34,650 bases of DNA from contig JAAWAV010000019.1 of NCBI GenBank assembly GCA_022792335.1, forward strand, positions 1 to 34,650. Reading direction: 5' to 3'. The DNA comes from Lachnospiraceae bacterium. Lineage in GTDB: Bacteria > Bacillota > Clostridia > Lachnospirales > Lachnospiraceae. The notes under the pieces were generated by a model. That model was not told where the DNA came from. It worked only from the letters and a program-made list of their open reading frames with translations, and searched no databases. Each line of letters opens with the position of its first letter. Positions within the stretch are counted from its first letter, which is position 1. Both the position numbers and the translations under genes were made by a program. This document shows, piece after piece, positions 16,749 to 23,579 of this stretch.

Positions 16749-19700
16749 CCAGTATCTCCAACTCTTCTTCCTTAATCACACGCATTTTCTTCCTGTGGAA
16801 CAGGTCATAAAGCACCGGCACCACAAACAGAGTCATAAGCGTCGCATATAAAAGCCCTCCGATGGTGACAACTGCCACTGGCTGCATCATTTCTGCTCCA
16901 GTCCCCACACCAATCGCCATGGTGACAAGACCCAGGATGGTCGTCAAGGCTGTCATCAGGATCGGACGCATACGAGTCACGCCAGCCTCCACAATGGCCT
17001 CTCGTTTTTCTGTTCCTTCCCGTCTGAGCTGGTTGACATAATCCACCAGCACGATACCGTTATTTACAATGATCCCAGCCAGCATGACAAAGCCAATCAT
17101 GGCAATGACGCTGACCTCCTGTCCCGCGAGGAACAATCCCAGAAAGCCTCCTGTGAACGCCAGAGGGATCGTAAACATGACGATAAAGGGCGACAGCAGA
17201 GACTGGAACTGAGCTACCATAATCAGATAAATAAAGGCAACCGCCACAAGAAGCATCTTAATGAGCTGGTTCATCGCCTCCACGATGGTCTCGTTTTCCC
17301 CGGCAAACTCCATGGCGCAGCCTTCCGGAAGCTCAAAATCTGCAAAAGCCGCTTCCACATCACTGCTGACCAGCCCCACATTATAGCCTTCTTCAATCTG
17401 ACCACTGACCGTCAGATAACGTCTCTGGCTCTCTCTCCTTATGGAAGAAAGACTCTCCGTTTCTTCAATCGTCGCAATCTCCCGCAAAGCAATCTCTTTT
17501 TCCTCGCCGTCCATTCCAGTTACATGGAACTTGAATCGCTCCATATCTTCCCGGTCAAAATCCACCAGAGACCCATCGTCCACCATGACAGAATATCCTT
17601 CCGTTCCCTCTGTCAGTTCCGTGGCCTCTTTTTCGGAACGAAGAGCGCTCTGCAAATCCATATAAGCCTGAGCCACAGTCACGCCCTGAGCCATGGCTTT
17701 TTCCTTATCAATGACAACTCGAAGTTCCGGAGTGGGATCCTCAATACCGTCGGCCACCTCGATCACTCCTTGGACCGTTCCGAGGCGCTCTGCCACAGCC
17801 TTAGCCGCTTCCCTCAAGTCGTCCAGGTCCCGTCCGCTCACTTTAATGGTGATACCGGAACCGCCAAGAGCGCTGACATCCATGGTGGAACCGCTTGCAG
17901 AAACACTGCATTCCAAATCCATGCAGACTTCTTCAATCCTGGTTGCAATCTCTTGACTGGAAGCCGACTTATCCTCTTTTAAAATCGCATAAACGGACAC
18001 AGAATCGGAAGAACCTCCGCCCATCATGGACATCATTCCTCCTCCGCCCATCATAGCCCCTACTGTCTCCACATCCTCCACAGACATGATCCGCTCGATG
18101 GCCTTATCGGCCAGCTCCCGGATTTCCTCTGTCGTCGCCTCCTCAGGCATTTCCAGAGATACGGAAATCTGCATGCTGTCCATCTCCGGCATATAAGCCG
18201 TTCCTCGACTGGTGCTGGCGATGACACTGAACACCAGCATACCGACCGCGGTAAGAAGCGTAAGAATCCGATGTCTTAAACAGAAACGGACTGCCTTCTC
18301 ATAACCGTTTAACATCCAGTCAAACAGCCGGTGGGATTTCTCCTTCTGTTTCTTTTTCAACATCCCGGAGGCCATGGCCGGAACCAAAGTCATGGCCACA
18401 ATCAGACTGGCCACCAATGAATAGGTGATGGTAAGAGCCATATCCGTAAAAAGCTGTCTCGTCATGCCATGGATGAATACGATGGGTAGGAACACACTGA
18501 CAGTGGTCAGGGTGGAGGAGGTAATGGCTCCCGCCACCTGAACAGTTCCGCTGACGGCCGCCTGGATGGCCGATACCCCTTTATTTCTCAATCGGTATAT
18601 ATTTTCAATTACGACAACGGAGTTATCTACCAGCATACCGACGCCCACCGCCAGTCCTGACAAAGAGATCATATTTAATGTCACACCGGAAAAATACATC
18701 AGCACAATGGCAAAGACCACACTGATGGGAATCGAACAGGCAATGATCACTGTGGGCCGCAAATCCTTTAAAAACAAAAGCAGGATAACAATGGCTAAAA
18801 TCGCTCCGTAAAGAAGATTATTTAACACCGAATCCACCACCAGATGGATGTAATCCCCCTGATTGGACAACATGGTAAAGTGAAGCCCGTCATGATTCTG
18901 TTCCAACTGGTCAAATTTCTTCTGAACGCTTTCTGCCACATCGGCCGTCGCATAAGTAGGCTGCTTTTCAATCGATAGCACCACGCCGTCGTTCCCATTG
19001 ATCTTCGCATAAATGTCCGCGCTGTTATCGCTTTTATAAACTTCCGCCACATCAGATAAGCGGATAGGCTCTGCGCCTTCCATACCAGGATCAAATAAGA
19101 TCAGGTTCTGGAGTTCTTCGAGATCTTCTAATTTATTGCCCACCCGCACCAGATACTGAATCCCGTCCTCCGTCACATAGCCTGCGGGCATGGCAAAATT
19201 CTGAGCTGTCAGAATCTGGGAAATCATCTCCACCGTCAGCTTATCGGAGACGTCGGCCGCCTCAAGCGCCGTCTTTTTAGAGCTGTCAAAGGTCTCCTTC
19301 TGGGTGTTAAACTCTTTTTCTCCCTCGGAAAGTTGCCGTTTTGCCTCGTCTAACTGAGCCTGAGCCTCGTATTTGGTCATACCAGCTTCCTGGGCTTTTG
19401 CAAGAAGAGTCTCCTTTCCTGAAGCCAGCTCTGCTCTGGCTGCCGCTATCTGGGCCTTTCCTGAACGAAGAGCTTCTATTCCGGAAAGCCCCGCCTGAAG
19501 CTGCTCCAACGTTCCTTCGCTTTTTATTTTGTCGATCTGGGCGATTAGCGTTTCCGCCTCTGTTTTCTTTGTGGTAAGTTCTGTTTTTTGTGCTGTAAGC
19601 TCCTCTTTCTTTGTCGTAAGCTCTGCTTCCGTCGCCTCTAGCTGAGACAGGCTTTGACGATATGTGTCCATGGCAGTCTTAAGTCCTGCCACCTGAGCTG

Positions 19701-20847
19701 CAATCTGCTCATACCCCGGCGTTTCCGGCGGGAGCAACAGGTTTCCGTCCCCGTCGATGATCCCCTGCTTTACCATCTCGTCAAAAGCCATCCTTGCTGT
19801 CTGGAGCTCCTGATTTTCGTTCAAAGCCTGTTTTCCGGATGCCACTTGCAAAAGACCCGCCTCAATCTGAGCAAGGCCTTCGTCAATCTGGGAAAGCCCG
19901 CCCGTGATCTGAGAAAGCCCATCCCGAATAGCTCCCTCCTGGGCAAGCAGTGTGTTTAACTGCTCCAAAGAGGTCTTAAGTCCGGCTTCCATTTCATCCA
20001 CACTGGCATACCCGGCCTGACTTAACGCCTCGTTTTCTTTTGCCTTTAGTTCTTCTTCCGCCCGATCCAGGGCAATCTCTCCCTGGAGAATCTGCATTCT
20101 GGCCTCAGAAAGGGCCTGATCCGCCTGAACCATCCCGTTTTGGAACTTGGATGTCTGTTCCTCCAGTTCCGCCTTGCCGTCGGCAATTTTATCCTCTGCT
20201 TCTTTCAGAGCATCCTCCGCCTCGCTTAAAGAATCTCTGACGGAATCCTCGAGCCTCTCATTGACGTCGTCTACCAGCTCCTTTCGGATCACCACGTTGA
20301 TTTGTTCCTCCAGAAGCCCGGAAGCCGACACGCTGGCCACGCCGCCCACTCCCTCCAGAGCAGGCTGAACTGTTTCCTCGACGTAAGCGGAAATTTCTTT
20401 CACATCCATATCGTCTGCATCTACAGAGGCCACCACGATGGGAAGCATATCCGGATTGATCTTCATAATCAGAGGGGATCCGACACTGTCGCTCCAGTAT
20501 CCTGTGATCTGATCCAGTTTTTCCCGGATGTCCACGGTCACAGAATCCATATTGACCTCGTCGTTAAATTCCAGAATAACCATAGACACATTCTCACTGG
20601 AAACAGAGGTCACTTCATGGATATCGTTAAGCGTCGCCATAGACTGCTCTACCGGCCTGGTCACAGTCGTCTCCACTTCCTCCGGGCTGGCCCCCGGATA
20701 CGTGGTCACCACTACCGCATAGGGCAGGTTGATACTTGGCAAAAGATCCGGCGTCATCTCTGTAAAAGAAACCACGCCCAAAATCAGTATCAGAACCATT
20801 CCTACAAATACAGTCATCGGCTTTTTTACGCTGAACTTTGCAAACAT
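16741..20847 (-). CDS. RND-family efflux pump with large coiled-coil insert
   Basis: Proton-driven membrane exporter of the AcrB/SwrC superfamily, 1368 residues against the usual 1020-1060. The N-terminus KKPMTVFVGMVLILILGVVSF is the first membrane helix; TM4 reads GLAVGVGMLVDNSVVVIEN (one of the two usual Asp is Asn) and TM10 reads GIIVNNGIVLVDYVNQL (Asn at the AcrB Lys940 position), as in Gram-positive SwrC-like pumps. The excess length is one insert at about residues 192-533, rich in Ala, Glu, Lys, Gln with heptad-like and GLxQI repeats, placed in the first porter domain between INVVIRKE and VEMISQILTAQNF. A Met/Gly-rich loop (AMMGGGGMMSMMGGG) lies near residue 940. No membrane-fusion protein gene is adjacent. 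The ATG has a GGAGG 5 bases before it. Confidence 0.93.
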   Translation of the reverse strand: MFAKFSVKKPMTVFVGMVLILILGVVSFTEMTPDLLPSINLPYAVVVTTYPGASPEEVETTVTRPVEQSMATLNDIHEVTSVSSENVSMVILEFNDEVNMDSVTVDIREKLDQITGYWSDSVGSPLIMKINPDMLPIVVASVDADDMDVKEISAYVEETVQPALEGVGGVASVSASGLLEEQINVVIRKELVDDVNERLEDSVRDSLSEAEDALKEAEDKIADGKAELEEQTSKFQNGMVQADQALSEARMQILQGEIALDRAEEELKAKENEALSQAGYASVDEMEAGLKTSLEQLNTLLAQEGAIRDGLSQITGGLSQIDEGLAQIEAGLLQVASGKQALNENQELQTARMAFDEMVKQGIIDGDGNLLLPPETPGYEQIAAQVAGLKTAMDTYRQSLSQLEATEAELTTKKEELTAQKTELTTKKTEAETLIAQIDKIKSEGTLEQLQAGLSGIEALRSGKAQIAAARAELASGKETLLAKAQEAGMTKYEAQAQLDEAKRQLSEGEKEFNTQKETFDSSKKTALEAADVSDKLTVEMISQILTAQNFAMPAGYVTEDGIQYLVRVGNKLEDLEELQNLILFDPGMEGAEPIRLSDVAEVYKSDNSADIYAKINGNDGVVLSIEKQPTYATADVAESVQKKFDQLEQNHDGLHFTMLSNQGDYIHLVVDSVLNNLLYGAILAIVILLLFLKDLRPTVIIACSIPISVVFAIVLMYFSGVTLNMISLSGLAVGVGMLVDNSVVVIENIYRLRNKGVSAIQAAVSGTVQVAGAITSSTLTTVSVFLPIVFIHGMTRQLFTDMALTITYSLVASLIVAMTLVPAMASGMLKKKQKEKSHRLFDWMLNGYEKAVRFCLRHRILTLLTAVGMLVFSVIASTSRGTAYMPEMDSMQISVSLEMPEEATTEEIRELADKAIERIMSVEDVETVGAMMGGGGMMSMMGGGSSDSVSVYAILKEDKSASSQEIATRIEEVCMDLECSVSASGSTMDVSALGGSGITIKVSGRDLDDLREAAKAVAERLGTVQGVIEVADGIEDPTPELRVVIDKEKAMAQGVTVAQAYMDLQSALRSEKEATELTEGTEGYSVMVDDGSLVDFDREDMERFKFHVTGMDGEEKEIALREIATIEETESLSSIRRESQRRYLTVSGQIEEGYNVGLVSSDVEAAFADFELPEGCAMEFAGENETIVEAMNQLIKMLLVAVAFIYLIMVAQFQSLLSPFIVMFTIPLAFTGGFLGLFLAGQEVSVIAMIGFVMLAGIIVNNGIVLVDYVNQLRREGTEKREAIVEAGVTRMRPILMTALTTILGLVTMAIGVGTGAEMMQPVAVVTIGGLLYATLMTLFVVPVLYDLFHRKKMRVIKEEELEILDE

Positions 20848-20942
20848 GCTGCGCCTCCTGTCAGTAATCCGGTTTTCCAGTCCCCATCATATGTACACTG
20901 ACGTTTTGCTGAAAATTTCCGGATGATTTTATGTCATGGCAA

Positions 20943-20964
20943 AAGCCGACCAGTTGGTCGGCTT
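20943..20964. promoter_or_regulatory. 22-base palindrome, probable TetR operator of the RND operon
   Basis: Two perfect 10-base arms (AAGCCGACCA and TGGTCGGCTT) around a GT centre, located 14 bases downstream of the -10 box and about 95 bases before the RND start. The GACCA-TGGTC core resembles operators of many Firmicutes TetR proteins. A short T-run follows on the minus strand, so a terminator hairpin is the alternative. Confidence 0.65.
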
Positions 20965-20977
20965 CCGGTCTGTGCCT

Positions 20978-21006
20978 ATTATATGCCAAAGGAAATGCAA
21001 AGTCAA
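20978..21006 (-). promoter_or_regulatory. Strong promoter of the RND-TetR operon
   Basis: Minus-strand TTGACT (21001-21006), 17-base spacer, perfect TATAAT (20978-20983). The rest of the 20848-21066 gap holds only the palindrome and the untranslated leader. Confidence 0.85.
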
Positions 21007-21066
21007 TTTTTCGGGTCTAAACTTTTTATAAAATTGCCATTGGAAACCCAAAGAAACTGTTGTTCA

Positions 21067-21095
21067 TTGACAGGTTCTCCCTTCAGTAGTACACT
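21067..21095 (+). promoter_or_regulatory. Promoter of the ArsR-family gene
   Basis: Perfect TTGACA (21067-21072), 17-base spacer, TACACT (21090-21095), about 80 bases before the ArsR start. It is divergent from the RND promoter, with 60 bases between the -35 boxes. Confidence 0.7.
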
Positions 21096-21176
21096 TAAAG
21101 ACAGGTTTGCAAATGTCGGTAAGAAACGGCAGCGGAACTGATCGACAGAAAATGATGGAGTATGGAGGCCGCCTGT

Positions 21177-21545
21177 ATGAAACAGAAGGAATCACTGGAA
21201 ATGCCAGTCTGCGAATGCAGACATGAACATAAGGAACTGATTGCTATCCTCAAGGAACAGACCCCTGACGACGGAACTTTGTTGCGTTTGGCGGATCTGT
21301 TCAAAATTTTTGGAGATCCTACCAGAATTAAAATCCTTTATGCCCTTTTGGGACATGAAATGTGCGTCTGTGATATCGCCCAGCTCCTCGGCATGAGCCA
21401 AAGTTCCATTTCCCACCAGCTCAGAATCCTGAAACAAAGTTTCCTGGTCAAGTTCCGTCGGGAAGGAAAGATGGTTTTCTATTCTCTGGCTGACGAACAT
21501 GTTATGACCATCTTAAGCCAGGGATTTGACCATATCACGGAATGA
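21177..21545 (+). CDS. ArsR/SmtB-family metal-sensing repressor (CadC-like)
   Basis: Winged-helix dimeric repressor that leaves DNA on binding metal. The helix-turn-helix is CVCDIAQLLGMSQSSISHQLRILKQSFLVKFRREGKMVFYSL. Two metal sites of the CadC type appear complete: an alpha3N site from N-terminal Cys (VCECRHEH) and the CVC motif, and an alpha5 zinc site from Asp and His in ADEHV with the later His and Glu in GFDHITE. Length 122. The ATG at 21177 is preferred because GGAGG lies 8 bases before it; an ATG at 21162 overlaps that site. Such genes usually sit next to a P-type metal ATPase or cation-diffusion gene; none is here, so it acts at a distance or on itself. Confidence 0.88.
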   Translation: MKQKESLEMPVCECRHEHKELIAILKEQTPDDGTLLRLADLFKIFGDPTRIKILYALLGHEMCVCDIAQLLGMSQSSISHQLRILKQSFLVKFRREGKMVFYSLADEHVMTILSQGFDHITE

Positions 21546-21593
21546 GATAGTTTCTCTACTTAAATCAAAGCCCAGTTCTTTTTTCCGTCCAAA

Positions 21594-21630
21594 AAATCCC
21601 GTGTTCCACTTTCATGGTAACACAGGATTT
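21594..21630. terminator. Bidirectional terminator between the ArsR gene and asd
   Basis: A hairpin of about 12-14 bp (AAATCC...GTGTT with AACAC...GGATTT) with T-runs on both strands: ATTTTTT on the minus side and ATTTCTTT on the plus side. It separates two convergent genes. Confidence 0.75.
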
Positions 21631-21701
21631 CTTTGTCTGCACTTGACGTTTTTGTAACCTTTCGCCTCATGCGTCGTTTTCTTCGCCCTTATTATTTTTT
21701 G

Positions 21702-22793
21702 TTATTTCTTTGTGATATATCCCTTTGCCGTCAGAAGCTCCGCGCACAAAAGAGCTCCGCCTGCCGCGCCTCTTAAAGTATTGTGAGACAAGCCCACAAA
21801 CTTATAATCAAATACGGTATCCTCTCTGAGGCGTCCCAAAGCTACGCCCATACCATGTTCATAATCCCGATCCAGATTCGCCTGAGGTCTGTTATCCTCT
21901 TCAAAGTACTTGAGGAACTGCTTCGGCGCGCTGGGAAGGTTCAGTTTCTGTGGCTCTCCGGCAAAAGCCGCCCACCGCTCCAAAATTTCTTCCTTTGTGG
22001 GCTTTTTCTCAAAACTCACAAATACCGCCGCTGTATGTCCATTGCTGACAGGCACACGAATACACTGAGAGGTAATAACCGGGCCTTCTGCTTTTTTAAT
22101 CACACCGTCCTCGATCTTACCCCAGATCTTTAACGGCTCTTGCTCTGACTTTTCCTCTTCACCGCCGATATAAGGAATTACGTTGTCGACCATTTCCGGC
22201 CAGTCCTTAAAAGTCTTTCCCGCACCGGAAATCGCCTGATACGTAGTAACTACTGCTGTTTTCACACCAAACTCACGGAGCGCGTGAAAAGCAGGGGTAT
22301 AGCTCTGAATCGAGCAATTCGGCTTCACAGCGATGAATCCCCGTTTCGTGCCAAGGCGTTTCTTCTGAAATTCAATGACCTCGGCATGTTCCGGATTTAA
22401 CTCCGGGATAATCATCGGTACGTCCGGCGTCCAGCGGTGCGCGCTGTTGTTGGATACCACAGGTACTTCTGCTTTCGCATAAGCCTCTTCAATCGCCCGA
22501 ATCTCATCCTTTGTCATATCCACGGCGCTGAATACAAAATCCACATCTGCCACCACTTCGTCGACGTTATGCAGATCTTTCACCACCAGCTTCTTTACAT
22601 TCTCCGGCATGGGATTATCTAACTTCCAGCGGCTTCCCACGGCCTCCTCGTAAGTTTTTCCCGCACTTCTGGGGCTGGCCGCTACAGTAACCACCTCATA
22701 CCAGGGATGTTCTGCCAAAAGGGACACAAAACGCTGTCCCACCATGCCTGTCGCTCCCAACACGCCAACCTTTAACTTTTCTGTCATTTCCAT
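21702..22793 (-). CDS. asd: Aspartate-semialdehyde dehydrogenase
   Basis: Reduces aspartyl-phosphate to aspartate semialdehyde with NADPH, the branch point to lysine/diaminopimelate, threonine and methionine. The nucleotide loop GATGMVGQ is at 13-20, the catalytic Cys in KPNCSIQ is C160, and the active-site His in SNGHTAAVFV is H253. The length of 363 and the sequence type (SAHRWTPDVPMIIPELNPEH) put it with the archaeal/fungal-like class rather than the enterobacterial one, as is common in Clostridia. GAGGAG lies about 10 bases before the ATG at 22793; ATG at 22787 is also possible. It has its own promoter about 90 bases upstream and no biosynthetic neighbour here. Confidence 0.95.
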   Translation of the reverse strand: MEMTEKLKVGVLGATGMVGQRFVSLLAEHPWYEVVTVAASPRSAGKTYEEAVGSRWKLDNPMPENVKKLVVKDLHNVDEVVADVDFVFSAVDMTKDEIRAIEEAYAKAEVPVVSNNSAHRWTPDVPMIIPELNPEHAEVIEFQKKRLGTKRGFIAVKPNCSIQSYTPAFHALREFGVKTAVVTTYQAISGAGKTFKDWPEMVDNVIPYIGGEEEKSEQEPLKIWGKIEDGVIKKAEGPVITSQCIRVPVSNGHTAAVFVSFEKKPTKEEILERWAAFAGEPQKLNLPSAPKQFLKYFEEDNRPQANLDRDYEHGMGVALGRLREDTVFDYKFVGLSHNTLRGAAGGALLCAELLTAKGYITKK

Positions 22794-22878
22794 CTTTCAT
22801 TCTCTCCTCGTAATTCTTATTTCAAATTGACGCACGCCCTTTGTCTTTGCAGAGCGCACATTTGTCTTTCCTTTGCGT

Positions 22879-22907
22879 ATTTTACATCATATACCGCCAA
22901 ATTGCAA
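22879..22907 (-). promoter_or_regulatory. Promoter of asd
   Basis: Minus-strand TTGCAA (22902-22907), 17-base spacer, TAAAAT (22879-22884), leaving a leader of about 80 bases without an obvious riboswitch. Between here and the tRNA terminator (22925-23050) I see nothing. Confidence 0.6.
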
Positions 22908-23057
22908 GGATTTTTTTATTTCTTTATCCAAAATCGGTACAGAGAGAACCATGCGGAGAGGCTATCATCGGTGAACAAAGGCACGCGCATTCCCATCTGT
23001 ATGATTTTTCTCTCCCTCGTTCCCGGCCGGACTGGCAGTCTCCTTGTATATAGAAAA

Positions 23058-23088
23058 GACCTGTTTCCACTCTCACAGAAAACAGGTC
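23058..23088 (-). terminator. Terminator of tRNA-Thr
   Basis: Minus-strand GACCTGTTT...AAACAGGTC, a 9-bp stem followed by TTTTCT, 15 bases past the tRNA 3' end. Confidence 0.8.
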
Positions 23089-23102
23089 CTACCAAAATTT
23101 AG

Positions 23103-23175
23103 AGCTCCCGGCCGGACTTGAACCGGCGACCTATTGATTACGAATCAATCGCTCTACCGACTGAGCCACGGAAGC
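23103..23175 (-). tRNA. tRNA-Thr (anticodon CGT)
   Basis: A 73-base cloverleaf on the minus strand. Acceptor strands GCTTCCG (5') and CGGGAGC (3') pair with one G-U; the anticodon arm is ATTGA-TTCGTAA-TCAAT, giving anticodon CGT for ACG (Thr); the T arm has GCCGGTTCAAGTCCGGC. The discriminator base is U. The CCA end is not encoded. Transcribed alone from a consensus promoter. Confidence 0.95.
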
Positions 23176-23204
23176 ATGTATATAAAAGGTTTTTCAACGT
23201 TACT

Positions 23205-23233
23205 AATATACTATAGGTTATTCTTTCTGTCAA
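23205..23233 (-). promoter_or_regulatory. Promoter of tRNA-Thr
   Basis: Minus-strand TTGACA (23228-23233), 17-base spacer, TATATT (23205-23210), about 25 bases before the mature tRNA 5' end. Confidence 0.88.
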
Positions 23234-23377
23234 CCCTTTCCTGAATATTTTCTTACTCACCACTTTTCCGTCCTTTCCATACAATAAGATATACCCGGAA
23301 GGCGTTCTTTCTTTACCAAGTCCTCCGGGCGGGCACGCTTCGTGCAGCTTACGTTTACCCAGTTGGAGGAACTTTTT

Positions 23378-23530
23378 ATGGAACCAATCCTTGAATTTAT
23401 AGACGTATGTTTTTCCTATCACTCGCCGGACGGCGAGACCCCGGCCCTCTCCGGCATTTCTCTGTCGGTCCTGCCAGGGGAGTTCATCGCAGTCGTAGGG
23501 CCCTCCGGATGCGGCAATCCTCTGGTATAA
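23378..23530 (+). pseudogene. 5' fragment of an ABC transporter ATPase (SsuB/TauB type), cut at Walker A
   Basis: The ATG at 23378 follows AGTTGGAGGA by 7 bases. The product begins [19 protein letters not shown] and runs through [24 protein letters not shown], the normal start of an import ATPase of the nitrate/sulfonate/taurine/thiamine-precursor type, up to the Walker A loop. The next residues should be KST, but the frame gives NPLV and stops at 23530. Similarity ends at about 23516-23520, 60 bases before the end of a serine recombinase gene. The gene was evidently split by integration of the element to the right, and its 3' part should lie at the far end of that element. The host operon would have been an ABC importer. 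Confidence 0.85.
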
Positions 23531-23579
23531 CAGTGGAAACAAATCAGTCGGCAGCCACCGATTTTCCACCATTTTTTCT
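23505..23579. other. Probable attachment-site junction (attL) of the integrated element
   Basis: ABC ATPase coding similarity stops in ATGCGGCAA (to about 23517), and beyond this the sequence has no coding similarity up to the recombinase stop at 23580. The element side carries inverted TGGAAA (from about 23534) and TTTCCA (from about 23563), of the sort bound by serine integrases. The exact crossover dinucleotide cannot be fixed from one junction. Confidence 0.6.

Noticed and set aside
20943..20964. Reading the palindrome upstream of the RND gene as an intrinsic terminator
   Set aside because: It lies just downstream of a consensus promoter and upstream of the gene, has only four T after it, and its perfect symmetry fits an operator better; not fully excluded.
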